Origin: JAEUNX01 sp034004685
GTDB taxonomy: Bacteria > Pseudomonadota > Gammaproteobacteria > Burkholderiales > Rhodocyclaceae
NCBI GenBank assembly: GCA_034004685.1
Contig: JAVEWG010000001.1
Location: forward strand, 124,001 to 188,000
DNA: 64,000 nucleotides
Direction: 5' to 3'
Under the pieces are notes generated by a model. The model was not told where the DNA came from. It searched no databases and saw nothing but the letters and a program-made list of their open reading frames with translations. This document shows, piece after piece, positions 43,006 through 51,881 of this stretch; position 1 is the first letter of the stretch, and every line of letters begins with the position of its first letter. The position numbers and the translations under genes were made by a program.

Positions 43006-44153
43006 CCGAACCTCATCTCCTCGAGGCCAGCACCTTCGGCCTCGCCTGTCAGCTCATTGCCCGGCCGTCTGAAACCCCCCAGGACGGGGGTTGCCTGGAA
43101 CTCATCGCCAGCCGACTCCTGCCCCTGGGCTTCACCTGTGAGCGCATCGACATCGGCGGCGTCTCCAACCTCTGGGCCCGCCGGGGCACCGCCGCGCCGG
43201 TGGTGTGCTTTGCCGGCCATACCGACGTGGTGCCCACCGGCCCTCTGGCAAACTGGACCACGCCCCCCTTTGAACCCACGGTACGGGACGGTTTCCTCTA
43301 TGGCCGGGGGGCCGCCGACATGAAATCCTCCCTGGCGGGCTTCATCACCGCCATCGAAGCCTTCGTCCACGACCAGCCGGATCACCCCGGCTCCATTGCC
43401 CTGCTCCTCACCTCGGACGAGGAAGGCGATGCCATCCACGGCACGGTGCAGGTTGTGGATACCTTGCGGGCCCGGGGAGAGCGGCTGGACTACTGCATCG
43501 TCGGCGAACCCACCTCCACCCACCGGCTGGGGGATGTGATCAAGAATGGGCGGCGGGGCAGCCTGTCCGGCCGGCTCACCGTCAAGGGCCAGCAAGGCCA
43601 CATCGCCTATCCCCATCTGGCCCGGAACCCCATCCACCTCGCTGCGCCGGCCCTTGCCGAGCTGGCAGCCACGGACTGGGACCCTGGCAACGACTACTTC
43701 CCACCCACCACCTGGCAGATGTCCAACATCCACGCCGGCACCGGGGCCAGCAACGTGATTCCCGGCTCCCTGGAAGTGCTGTTCAATTTCCGCTATTCCA
43801 CCGCCAGCACCGCCGAGGGGCTCAAGGCCCGGGTCCATGGCCTGCTGGATCGCTACGGCCTGGATTACGAACTGGCGTGGACCCTTTCCGGCAAGCCCTT
43901 CCTCACCCCCCAGGGCGACCTGGTAGCGGCCCTGGCGGACGCCATCAAGGCAGAAACCGGTATCGACACCGAACTCTCCACCTCCGGCGGCACCTCCGAT
44001 GGTCGCTTCATCGCCGAGATCTGTGCCCAGGTGGTGGAATTCGGCCCGGTCAATGCCACCATCCACAAGCTGGACGAATGCATCGCGGTGGATGCCATTG
44101 GCCCCCTGGCCGGGGTCTACCTGCGCACCCTGGAAAACCTGCTGCTGGCCTGA
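43002..44153 (+). CDS. dapE: Succinyl-diaminopimelate desuccinylase DapE
   Basis: DapE is a di-zinc M20 peptidase-like enzyme that releases LL-diaminopimelate from its succinyl form. It has 383 residues. Metal and catalytic residues are His73 and Asp75 (AGHTDVVP), Asp107 (AADMKSS) and Glu140-Glu141 (TSDEEGDA), with a C-terminal His in the TIHKLDEC segment. The dimerisation lid lies at about 185-300. It overlaps pilU by 4 bases and is followed by prmB after 14 bases. Confidence 0.96.
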   Translation: MTEPHLLEASTFGLACQLIARPSETPQDGGCLELIASRLLPLGFTCERIDIGGVSNLWARRGTAAPVVCFAGHTDVVPTGPLANWTTPPFEPTVRDGFLYGRGAADMKSSLAGFITAIEAFVHDQPDHPGSIALLLTSDEEGDAIHGTVQVVDTLRARGERLDYCIVGEPTSTHRLGDVIKNGRRGSLSGRLTVKGQQGHIAYPHLARNPIHLAAPALAELAATDWDPGNDYFPPTTWQMSNIHAGTGASNVIPGSLEVLFNFRYSTASTAEGLKARVHGLLDRYGLDYELAWTLSGKPFLTPQGDLVAALADAIKAETGIDTELSTSGGTSDGRFIAEICAQVVEFGPVNATIHKLDECIAVDAIGPLAGVYLRTLENLLLA

Positions 44154-44167
44154 GGGCCGAACTCACC

Positions 44168-45103
44168 ATGACCGATCAAGATCACGACCATCACCCCGAC
44201 GACCACGAGCACGGCGGCCCCCTGGAAGAGCTCGTCACCGTGCGTGACTGGCTGCGCTATGGGGTGAGCCGCTTCAGCCGCGCCGGCCTATTTTTTGGCC
44301 ACGGTTCCAGCGACGCCTTCGAGGAAGCCGCCTACCTGGTCCTCCACACCCTGGCCCTGCCCCTGGACCGCCTGGATGCCTTTCTCGACGCTTGCATCAC
44401 CTCCGCAGAGCGCCCTGCTCTGCTGGAAATCATCGAACGTCGGGCCGAAGAGCGCGTCCCAGCCGCCTATCTGACCCGGGAAGCCTGGATGGGCGACTTC
44501 CGTTTCTATGTGGACGAACGGGTCATCGTGCCCCGTTCCTATTTCGGCGAACTGCTGGAGGATGGCCTGACCCCCTGGGTGGAAGACCCCGACGCGGTGG
44601 GTAGCGCCCTCGACCTGTGCACCGGCTCGGGCTGCATCGCCATCCTGATGGCCCACGCCTTCCCCGAGGCAAGGATCACCGCGGTGGATCTCTCCGGCGA
44701 CGCCCTGGAAGTGGCCCAGCGCAATGTGGCCGACTACCATCTGGACGGCCGGATCGAACTCCTCCAGGGCGACCTTTTCGCCCCCCTTGGCAAACGCCGC
44801 TTCGACCTGATCCTCTCCAATCCGCCCTATGTGACCACCGAGTCCATGGATACGCTCCCCGAGGAATACCACCATGAACCCGCCCTGGCCCTGGCCGCTG
44901 GCGAGGATGGCCTGGACGTGGTGCGGCGGATCCTGGCCCAGGCCCGGGATCACCTGAACCCCGGCGGCGTGCTGGCGGTGGAGGTCGGCCACAATCGGCA
45001 TCTGGTGGAAGAAGCCTTCCCCGATCTGCCCCTGACCTGGCTTGCCTCCCGCTCCGACGAGGGCAAGGTGTTCCTGATCCACAGGGAAGACCTGCCCGCC
45101 TGA
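44168..45103 (+). CDS. prmB: Ribosomal protein L3 glutamine N5-methyltransferase PrmB
   Basis: PrmB methylates a Gln side chain in ribosomal protein L3. It has 311 residues from ATG 44168. An N-terminal helical substrate domain precedes a Rossmann SAM domain with LDLCTGSGC at 148-156 and the Gln-contacting NPPY at 218-221. VIVPRSYFGELL (119-130), rather than a PrmC-like RPETE, supports PrmB. The first 15 residues are unusually rich in His and Asp (HDHHPDDHEH at 6-15). It ends the dapCD-pilU-dapE-prmB run. Confidence 0.92.
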   Translation: MTDQDHDHHPDDHEHGGPLEELVTVRDWLRYGVSRFSRAGLFFGHGSSDAFEEAAYLVLHTLALPLDRLDAFLDACITSAERPALLEIIERRAEERVPAAYLTREAWMGDFRFYVDERVIVPRSYFGELLEDGLTPWVEDPDAVGSALDLCTGSGCIAILMAHAFPEARITAVDLSGDALEVAQRNVADYHLDGRIELLQGDLFAPLGKRRFDLILSNPPYVTTESMDTLPEEYHHEPALALAAGEDGLDVVRRILAQARDHLNPGGVLAVEVGHNRHLVEEAFPDLPLTWLASRSDEGKVFLIHREDLPA

Positions 45104-45195
45104 GGCCCGTGAAAAATCCGCTTACGCCTTGCTATAGGCATGGTGGTGGCATGGTCGTATCCCCCGGGCACTTTCGCGTATCATGGAACCGACAC

Positions 45196-45220
45196 GGCCG
45201 CCTGAACCAGGTTGGCGGCC
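45196..45220. repeat. Inverted repeat in the prmB/response-regulator gap
   Basis: GGCCGCC at 45196-45202 pairs with GGCGGCC at 45214-45220, with a second AACC/GGTT pair inside. It could be a weak terminator for prmB (no T-run) or an operator for the downstream response regulator. The rest of the 207-base gap shows no clear promoter. Confidence 0.35.
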
Positions 45221-45310
45221 GACATCCTTGCCGGCCTGATTCACTGTGGGGATGCATTCCCCGGTGACAGGCAAGCCCAGGTTCGACCCGCCAGCGAGAC
45301 GCCCAGACCC

Positions 45311-45748
45311 ATGTCATCGGAACGCCCCATCCTCCTGGTGGAGGATAACCCGGACGACGAGGCCCTGACCCTCAGGGCATTTTCCAAGAACAAGGTTGCC
45401 AACCCGGTGATCGTGGCCCGAGACGGGGTCGAGGCACTGGACTATCTGTTCGGCCGAGGCGTCCATGAAGGGCGGGATCTGACCATCATGCCGGCGGTGA
45501 TCCTACTGGATCTCAAGCTACCCCGGATCGACGGCCTGGAAGTGCTGCGCCGGATCCGCGCCGACGAGCGCACCACCCTGCTGCCGGTGGTAGTGCTCAC
45601 CACCTCGAAGGAAACCCAGGACATCCTTCAGGCCTACCGCCTGGGGGCCAACAGCTATATCCGCAAGCCGGTGGATTTCGAGCGCTTCATTCAGGCCATC
45701 GGCCAGCTTGGGGTCTATTGGCTGACCCTCAACGAGCCCACCGCCTAG
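45311..45748 (+). CDS. Single-domain response regulator (CheY/Rcp1-like)
   Basis: This 145-residue receiver domain has no output domain. Acidic residues are Glu11-Asp12 (VEDNPDD), the phospho-acceptor is Asp67 (ILLDLKLP), the switch Thr lies in VVLTTSKE near 99 and the conserved Lys is in IRKPVDF near 119. The long loop around GRGVHEGRD is typical of Rcp1-type regulators that pair with phytochrome-like or PAS histidine kinases. The ATG at 45311 is chosen over an upstream in-frame start because the receiver fold begins right after it. No partner kinase is adjacent. Confidence 0.9.
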   Translation: MSSERPILLVEDNPDDEALTLRAFSKNKVANPVIVARDGVEALDYLFGRGVHEGRDLTIMPAVILLDLKLPRIDGLEVLRRIRADERTTLLPVVVLTTSKETQDILQAYRLGANSYIRKPVDFERFIQAIGQLGVYWLTLNEPTA

Positions 45749-45766
45749 GCGGGCAACGGGGCCGGT

Positions 45767-45961
45767 TCAAGCCTGCTCGTCGATCCAGGCCTGCTGGATG
45801 GCTTCCAGAACCCGCTCGCCACAGTGCTTGGGGTCATCCTCGAAATCCGGCAGGCTGATCACCCAATTCATCAGGTCCACGAAGTTGATCCGGGTCGGAT
45901 CCACCCCCGGGTGGGTATCCGCCAGTTCGGTCGCGATATCCTGCACGTCGGTCCACTTCAT
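45767..45961 (-). CDS. iscX: Fe-S assembly accessory protein IscX
   Basis: IscX is a small acidic protein that binds IscS and iron and modulates cluster assembly. It has 64 residues, the family length, with the conserved DVQDIA-ELAD, D-TRINFVDL and SLPDFEDDP segments. It is the last gene of the isc operon, overlaps fdx by 4 bases and is convergent with the response regulator. Confidence 0.95.
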   Translation of the reverse strand: MKWTDVQDIATELADTHPGVDPTRINFVDLMNWVISLPDFEDDPKHCGERVLEAIQQAWIDEQA

Positions 45962-46302
45962 TTGTGCTTGCCCTCGGAAACCATGTTGATGGTGTATTTC
46001 GGGATTTCGATCACCAGCGGCTCATCGCCCACCACCGCCTGGCAGGACAGGCGGGAAGTAGGTTCCAGCCCCCAGGCCTTGTCCAGGAGATCCTCCTCGT
46101 CCTCGGAAGGCTCCTCCAGGCTGGCATAGCCTTCCCGCAGGATCACGTGGCAGGTGGTGCAGGCGCAGGAGCGCTCGCAGGCGTGCTCGATCTCGATATC
46201 GTTGGCCAACAGGGTGTCGCACAGGGTGTCGCCGGGGCGGGCTTCCAGCACGGCGCCATCGGGACACAGCTCCACGTGGGGAAGCACGATTACTTGGGTC
46301 AT
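45958..46302 (-). CDS. fdx: ISC-type [2Fe-2S] ferredoxin
   Basis: This electron carrier serves Fe-S cluster assembly. It has 114 residues from ATG 46302 (MTQVIVLPHVELCPDG); an in-frame TTG two codons earlier is less likely. Cluster ligands are Cys42, Cys48, Cys51 and Cys87, at the same numbers as in E. coli Fdx, with the extra Cys46 conserved in ISC-type ferredoxins. It follows hscA by 2 bases. Confidence 0.96.
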   Translation of the reverse strand: MTQVIVLPHVELCPDGAVLEARPGDTLCDTLLANDIEIEHACERSCACTTCHVILREGYASLEEPSEDEEDLLDKAWGLEPTSRLSCQAVVGDEPLVIEIPKYTINMVSEGKHK

Positions 46303-46304
46303 GA

Positions 46305-48173
46305 TCAAACCTTGAGGTCATCCACCTTGCGGCCGGCCAGGGCGGAGCGGACGCTCTTGTCCATCCGGCGGGCGGCGAAGGGGTCGGTGGCCCGGGCGAG
46401 GGATTCCACCGCTTGCTTGATGGTGCGGGTGTCTCCGGTGGTCAGGAGGCCATCCAGGGAAGTCAGCAGGTTTTCAATGGTGGCGCGCTCATCGCTGCGC
46501 AACAATTCCCCGTCGGCGGCCATGGCCTGGCGGGTGGCTTCCATCACCCGCTGGGCCTCCACCTGCTGCTCCCGCAGGGCACGGGCCTCCATGTCCCCCC
46601 CGGCGTGCTCGAAGCCCGCCTTGAGCATGTCGGCAATTTCGTCGTCGGAAAGGCCATAGGAAGGCTTGACCACCACGCTGGCCTCCACGCCGGCGGTCAT
46701 CTCCCGGGCGGCTACCGCCAGCAGTCCGTCGGCGTCCACCTGGAAGGTCACCCGGATGCGGGCAGCCCCCGCCACCATGGGGGGGATGCCCCGCAGTTCG
46801 AAGCGGGCCAGGGAACGGCAATCGCTCACCAGTTCCCGCTCCCCCTGGACCACGTGAATCGCCATGGCAGTCTGGCCATCCTTGAAGGTGGTGAATTCCT
46901 GGGCGCGGGCGATGGGAATGGTGGCGTTGCGGGGAATGATCTTTTCCACCAGGCCGCCCATGGTTTCCAGCCCCAGGGACAGGGGAATCACGTCCAGCAG
47001 CAACCAGTCCTCATCGCCCTGGCGGTTGCCCGCCAGCACGTTGGCCTGGATCGCCGCTCCAAGGGCTACCACCTTGTCCGGGTCCAGATTGGTCAGGGGC
47101 GCCTGGCCGAAGTAGTCGGCTACCGCCTGCTGCACATGGGGCATCCGGGTGGCGCCGCCCACCATCACCACGCCCTTGATGTCTTCGGGGGTCAGCCCGG
47201 AATCCCGCAGGGCCTTGCGCACCGGCGCCAGGGTTTTCTGGATCAGGGGCTGGGTCATGGCCAGGAATTCCTGGCGCTGGATGGTCAGGCTGACATGTTC
47301 GCCGCTGGACAGATCAGCCACGATGGAAGCTTCCTCACAGGTTGTGAGCAACTCCTTGGCTTCCCGCGCCTTCATCTCCAGGCGCCGGGCGTCCTCGGCC
47401 GACGGCGGGGCGATACGGGCCTGGTCCAGGATCCAGCAAAACAGCCGATGATCGAAGTCATCGCCCCCCAGGGCCGCGTCCCCACAGGTGGCCAGAACCT
47501 CGAAAACCCCGCGGGACAGCCGCAGGATGGAAAGATCGAAGGTGCCGCCCCCCAGGTCATAAACCGCGTAGACCCCCTCGGAGGCATTGTCCAGGCCATA
47601 AGCGATGGCGGCGGCGGTGGGTTCGTTGAGCAGGCGCAGGACGTTGAGTCCGGCCAGGGTGGCGGCATCCTTGGTGGCTTGGCGCTGGGCGTCATCGAAA
47701 TAGGCGGGCACGGTGATCACCGCCCCGGTGAGCGCCCCCCCCAGGCTGGCCTCTGCCCGACCCCGCAGGGCCTTGAGGATCTCGGCGGAAACTTCCACCG
47801 GACTCTTGACCCCCTGCACGGTGCGCAGCCGCACCATCCCCTCCCGGTCCAGAAAGTCGTAGGGCATGGTTTCAACGTGGGCCACATCCTTGAGGCCCCG
47901 GCCCATGAAACGCTTCACCGAAACAATGGTGTTGCGGGGATCCTTGGCCTGATAGGCCTGGGCCGCCTGGCCCACATCCACGCCACCATCGGCCCGATAG
48001 CGCACCACGCTGGGCAGCATGGCCCGGGCGGCGTCATCGGTGAGGCATACCGCGATGCCATTGCGGACGGTTGCCACCAGGGAATTGGTGGTGCCCAAGT
48101 CAATGCCCACCGCCAAGCGATGGCGATGGGGTTCGGTGGACAGGCCAGGTTCGGATATCTGCAGCAGGGCCAT
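46305..48173 (-). CDS. hscA: Fe-S assembly Hsp70 chaperone HscA
   Basis: HscA is a specialised DnaK-like chaperone. With HscB it binds the LPPVK loop of IscU and drives cluster transfer with ATP. It has 622 residues. The nucleotide domain (about 20-385) contains IDLGTTNSL near 24-32, DLGGGTFD near 205 and GGATRMP near 340. The substrate domain (about 390-510) is followed by a helical lid. The stop of hscB and start of hscA share one base. Confidence 0.97.
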   Translation of the reverse strand: MALLQISEPGLSTEPHRHRLAVGIDLGTTNSLVATVRNGIAVCLTDDAARAMLPSVVRYRADGGVDVGQAAQAYQAKDPRNTIVSVKRFMGRGLKDVAHVETMPYDFLDREGMVRLRTVQGVKSPVEVSAEILKALRGRAEASLGGALTGAVITVPAYFDDAQRQATKDAATLAGLNVLRLLNEPTAAAIAYGLDNASEGVYAVYDLGGGTFDLSILRLSRGVFEVLATCGDAALGGDDFDHRLFCWILDQARIAPPSAEDARRLEMKAREAKELLTTCEEASIVADLSSGEHVSLTIQRQEFLAMTQPLIQKTLAPVRKALRDSGLTPEDIKGVVMVGGATRMPHVQQAVADYFGQAPLTNLDPDKVVALGAAIQANVLAGNRQGDEDWLLLDVIPLSLGLETMGGLVEKIIPRNATIPIARAQEFTTFKDGQTAMAIHVVQGERELVSDCRSLARFELRGIPPMVAGAARIRVTFQVDADGLLAVAAREMTAGVEASVVVKPSYGLSDDEIADMLKAGFEHAGGDMEARALREQQVEAQRVMEATRQAMAADGELLRSDERATIENLLTSLDGLLTTGDTRTIKQAVESLARATDPFAARRMDKSVRSALAGRKVDDLKV

Positions 48174-48721
48174 CAGGATTCCAGCGCCTCCAGGGCGTCG
48201 TCGATTTCTTGTTGAAGTTTTTCCAGGAACATCATGCGGCGCACGCTCTCGGCGGCATCCTGGTCGGCGTGGCGATCATCCAGATCGACCCCCAGCCCAT
48301 CCACCAGGCTCCGGCTCTCCAGGCGCAACTGGCCCTGGAGTTTTTCCAGGGCCCGCGCCTCGCCGGCCTGGCGGGCATCTTCCACCGCTTCGCGCCATTC
48401 AAGCTGAGCCATCAGGAACTCGGTGGACATGGCGGTATTGGATTCCAGGGCCACATCCACGCCCCGCAGGGAAAGCAGGTAGCGGGCGCGGGAAAGAGGC
48501 TTGCGCAGGGTGCGATAAGCCTCGTTCACCCGGGTTGCCCACTGCATGGACAAGCGCTTTTCCGTATCGGAGGCATGGGCGTAACGATCCGGATGGACCT
48601 GCCCCTGGAGCTCACGAAAGGCTGCATCCAGCGCCGCCTCGTCCAGGCGAAAAACGGGTTGTAGCCCGAACAGCCCGAAGAAATCGCCCTGGAGGTCCAT
48701 GAACATGGGCGGCTGGCTCAT
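48173..48721 (-). CDS. hscB: Fe-S assembly J-domain co-chaperone HscB
   Basis: HscB delivers IscU to HscA and stimulates its ATPase. It has 182 residues. The N-terminal J domain (about 9-80) contains the HPD motif at 43-45. The C-terminal three-helix bundle (about 95-180) binds IscU. It lies between iscA (3 bases) and hscA (1-base overlap). Confidence 0.96.
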   Translation of the reverse strand: MSQPPMFMDLQGDFFGLFGLQPVFRLDEAALDAAFRELQGQVHPDRYAHASDTEKRLSMQWATRVNEAYRTLRKPLSRARYLLSLRGVDVALESNTAMSTEFLMAQLEWREAVEDARQAGEARALEKLQGQLRLESRSLVDGLGVDLDDRHADQDAAESVRRMMFLEKLQQEIDDALEALES

Positions 48722-48724
48722 GGA

Positions 48725-49048
48725 TCAGACGTTGAAGCTTTCGCCGCAGCCGCACTGGTCCTTGACGTTGGGGTTATGAAACTTGAAGCCCTCATTGAGG
48801 CCTTCCCGCACGTAGTCAAGCTCCGTGCCTTCCAGATAGGGCAGGCTTTTCGGATCCACCAGGATCTTCAGTCCGTGACTTTCGAACACGAGATCCTCGC
48901 CATCCACTGCATCGGCGAACTCCAGCTTGTAGGCCATGCCGGAACAGCCGGAGGTGCGCACTCCCAGGCGGATACCCACCCCCTTGCCCCGTTTGGCAAT
49001 GAAGTTGGCGATGTGGCGGGCGGCGCCTTCGGACAAAGAAACGCTCAT
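48725..49048 (-). CDS. iscA: A-type Fe-S carrier IscA
   Basis: IscA is an A-type carrier that passes clusters or iron to apo-proteins. It has 107 residues. The three conserved ligands are Cys35 (TSGCSGM), Cys99 and Cys101 (CGCGESF), the numbering found in E. coli IscA. It lies 21 bases after iscU. Confidence 0.96.
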   Translation of the reverse strand: MSVSLSEGAARHIANFIAKRGKGVGIRLGVRTSGCSGMAYKLEFADAVDGEDLVFESHGLKILVDPKSLPYLEGTELDYVREGLNEGFKFHNPNVKDQCGCGESFNV

Positions 49049-49069
49049 GATTCGGGCTTCCTCCCAAGA

Positions 49070-49453
49070 CTAGTCGGTGTGCTTTTTCTTGTAATCGGCC
49101 ACGGCAGCCTTGATCGCATCCTCGGCGAGGATCGAACAGTGGATTTTAACCGGCGGCAAGGCCAACTCTTCGGCAATCTGAGTGTTCTTGATGTCCAGCG
49201 CCTGATCCAGGGTCTTGCCCTTGACCCATTCGGTCACCAGGGAACTGGAAGCGATGGCCGAGCCGCAGCCGTAGGTCTTGAACTTGGCGTCCTCGATCAC
49301 CCCATCCGCGCCCACCTTGATCTGGAGCTTCATGACGTCGCCGCAGGCGGGCGCGCCCACCATGCCGGTGCCCACGCCCTCGTCTTCCTTGCCAAAGGCC
49401 CCGACGTTCCGGGGGTTCTCGTAATGGTCCAGCACTTTGTCACTGTATGCCAT
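49070..49453 (-). CDS. iscU: Fe-S scaffold protein IscU
   Basis: IscU is the scaffold on which [2Fe-2S] clusters are built from IscS-derived sulfur. It has 127 residues. Ligands are Cys37 (GAPACGD), Cys63 (TYGCGSA) and Cys106 (KIHCSIL), with Asp39 also conserved. The HscA recognition motif LPPVK is at 99-103. It follows iscS by 27 bases. Confidence 0.97.
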   Translation of the reverse strand: MAYSDKVLDHYENPRNVGAFGKEDEGVGTGMVGAPACGDVMKLQIKVGADGVIEDAKFKTYGCGSAIASSSLVTEWVKGKTLDQALDIKNTQIAEELALPPVKIHCSILAEDAIKAAVADYKKKHTD

Positions 49454-49480
49454 GTCTGTTCTCCTTGAGTCCTGGGTGCC

Positions 49481-50692
49481 TCAGTGGGCCGCCCATTGCA
49501 CGGTATTGAGGTCCACCCCTTCCTGCACCATCTCCCACAGGGGGGAGAGCTCGCGCAGCTTGCCGATCTTCTTGTGTAGCAAGGCGATGGTGTAGTCGAT
49601 CTCTTCTTCCGTGGTGAAGCGACCGATGGTGAAGCGGATCGAACTGTGGGCCAGCTCGTCGTTCCGGCCCAGGGCCCGCAGTACGTAGGAGGGCTCAAGA
49701 CTGGCGGAAGTGCAGGCGGAACCCGAGGATACCGCGATGTCCTTGATGGCCATGATCAGGGATTCCCCCTCCACATAGGCGAAGGAGATGTTCAAGTTGT
49801 GGGGCACCCGGTGCTCCACGTCGCCATTCACGTAGGTGGCGGCGATGTCCGAGAGCCCCTTCAGGAGCTTGTCCCGCAGGGAACGGATACGTGCGTTCTC
49901 GCTGGACATTTCCTCCCGGGCAATCCGGAAGGCTTCACCCATGCCCACGATCTGATGGGTCGCCAGGGTGCCGGAGCGCAGGCCCCGCTCGTGGCCGCCG
50001 CCATGCATCTGAGCCTCCAGACGAACCCGGGGCTTGCGCCGCACGTAAAGGGCGCCGATGCCCTTGGGCCCGTAGGTCTTGTGGGCGGAAAAGGACATCA
50101 GATCCACCTTTAGGGCCTCCAAGTCCACCGGCAGTTTGCCAGTGGCCTGGGCCGCATCCACGTGGAACACGATTCCCTTCTGCCGGCACAGTTCGCCGAT
50201 CTCGGCGATGGGCTGGATCACCCCTACTTCGTTATTCACGAACATCACCGAAACCAGGATGGTGTCCGGCCGCAGGGCGGCCTTCAGGGCATCCAGATCC
50301 ACCAGCCCATTTTCCTGGACGTCCAGGTAAGTGGCCTCGAAACCCTGGCGCTCCAGTTCCCGCACCGTATCCAGCACCGCCTTGTGCTCGGTCTTCAGGG
50401 TAAGGATGTGCTTGCCCTTGCTCTGATAGAAATGGGCCGTGCCCTTGATGGCCAGGTTGTTGGATTCGGTGGCGCCGGAAGTCCAGATGATCTCCCGGGG
50501 ATCGGCATTGACCAGCGCCGCCACCTGTTCCCGCGCTTCCTCTACGGCCCGTTCAGCCTCCCAGCCAAAGGCATGGGAACGGCTGGCGGGATTGCCGAAA
50601 TGTTCCGTCAGATAAGGAATCATCTTCGCAGCCACTCGCGGGTCCACCGGGGTGGTGGCAGAGTAGTCTAGGTAAATCGGCAGCTTCAACAT
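49481..50692 (-). CDS. iscS: Cysteine desulfurase IscS
   Basis: IscS is a PLP enzyme that takes sulfur from cysteine and passes it to IscU and other acceptors as persulfide. It has 403 residues. PLP Lys205 lies in SAHKTYGP and the catalytic Cys327 in SGSACTSASLEP. Both are one residue offset from E. coli IscS (206 and 328). The long mobile loop with SLEPS is the group I (IscS) signature. The ATG at 50692 is used; the open frame upstream overlaps the 3' end region of the preceding desulfurase gene. Confidence 0.97.
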   Translation of the reverse strand: MLKLPIYLDYSATTPVDPRVAAKMIPYLTEHFGNPASRSHAFGWEAERAVEEAREQVAALVNADPREIIWTSGATESNNLAIKGTAHFYQSKGKHILTLKTEHKAVLDTVRELERQGFEATYLDVQENGLVDLDALKAALRPDTILVSVMFVNNEVGVIQPIAEIGELCRQKGIVFHVDAAQATGKLPVDLEALKVDLMSFSAHKTYGPKGIGALYVRRKPRVRLEAQMHGGGHERGLRSGTLATHQIVGMGEAFRIAREEMSSENARIRSLRDKLLKGLSDIAATYVNGDVEHRVPHNLNISFAYVEGESLIMAIKDIAVSSGSACTSASLEPSYVLRALGRNDELAHSSIRFTIGRFTTEEEIDYTIALLHKKIGKLRELSPLWEMVQEGVDLNTVQWAAH

Positions 50693-50719
50693 CAGTTTTC
50701 TCCGCAATTCCACATGCAA

Positions 50720-51868
50720 TTAGACCGCCATGGCAGCCATTGTTCTGAGTTTTCCCGCGGTTTCCTTGAGCGCGCGCAGAAAACCCGCCACGTCATCAAG
50801 GCCGGTGGTCCGCCCCAGGCTGACCCGCACGGCGCCGCGGGCCACCACCGGATCGACGCCCATGGCCAGCAGGCTGGCCGGAGGACGGGGATCGGCACTG
50901 GAGCAGGCCGAACCGCTGGCCACCGCATAACCGGCCCGGTCGAGCTGCCCCACCAGGGTTTCGCCGTCCAGGCTAGGCAAGGCGAAGAACACCGTATTGG
51001 GCAGCCGTTCGGCGGCCCGGGAAAACACCTCGGCCCCCAGTTCCGCCAATCCAGCCTCCACCACGCCCCGCAATGCTTCCAGGCGAGACGCCTCCGCCGC
51101 CAGGCTGTCCACCGCCAGACTGCACGCCACGCCAAAACCCACCAGGGCCGGCACATTCTCGGTGCCGGACCGCATTCCTCGCTCTTGACCACCGCCGGCG
51201 ATCAGGGGCAGCAGATCCACCCGCTTGTCTACAACCAGGGCACCTGCCCCCAGGGGACCCCCAATCTTGTGGGCTGACAAGGTCAGCCCATGGACCCCCA
51301 GGGCCCGAAAATCCACCGCCAGCTTGCCCAGGGCCTGGACCCCGTCGCTATGCAGCCAAACGCCGCGACGCCGGGCTTCGCTGGCCAGGGTCGCCACATC
51401 CTGGATCACCCCGGTCTCGTTGTTGGCCAGCATGACCGAAGCCAGGGTCGCTCCCTCGGCCAGGGCTGCCCGGGCCTCATTCATCCGCAAGCGACCATCC
51501 CCGTCCACCCCCAGGATGCGCACCGTCCACCCGGCGCGCTCCAGCTGCAAGGCAGGCTCCCGCACACAAGGGTGTTCGATGGCGCTGATGGCCAGCACGC
51601 CGGGCTTCATCCGGCCCGCAGCCCCCTTGAGAAACAGGTTGTTGGCCTCGGATCCGCCGCTGGTGAAGATCACCTCGGTTGGGTGAGCGCCCACGGCGGC
51701 GGCAACCCGCGCCCGGGCTTCGTCCACCGCCAGGCGGGCTTGCCGCCCATACTCGTGGCGGCTCGAAGGATTGCCGAAACGCTGCTCCAGATAGGGCAGC
51801 ATGGCTTCCTTCACCTGAGGATGGAGCGGCGAGCTGGCATTGAAGTCCAGATACACCGGGGCGAACAT
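50720..51868 (-). CDS. Second cysteine desulfurase (IscS/NifS-like paralog)
   Basis: This fold-type I PLP enzyme (382 residues) lies between iscR and iscS. PLP Lys201 lies in SAHKIGGP and the catalytic Cys322 in SGSACSSADPRP, so both key residues are intact. It differs from the neighbouring IscS through most of its length and lacks the SLEPS loop; the DPRPP loop and AHKIGGP are closer to NifS-type group I enzymes. It may serve a different acceptor or tune sulfur flux. The ATG at 51868 matches family starts (MFAPVYLDFN). It starts 13 bases after iscR. Confidence 0.92.
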   Translation of the reverse strand: MFAPVYLDFNASSPLHPQVKEAMLPYLEQRFGNPSSRHEYGRQARLAVDEARARVAAAVGAHPTEVIFTSGGSEANNLFLKGAAGRMKPGVLAISAIEHPCVREPALQLERAGWTVRILGVDGDGRLRMNEARAALAEGATLASVMLANNETGVIQDVATLASEARRRGVWLHSDGVQALGKLAVDFRALGVHGLTLSAHKIGGPLGAGALVVDKRVDLLPLIAGGGQERGMRSGTENVPALVGFGVACSLAVDSLAAEASRLEALRGVVEAGLAELGAEVFSRAAERLPNTVFFALPSLDGETLVGQLDRAGYAVASGSACSSADPRPPASLLAMGVDPVVARGAVRVSLGRTTGLDDVAGFLRALKETAGKLRTMAAMAV

Positions 51869-51881
51869 GATCCCTGCTGCC

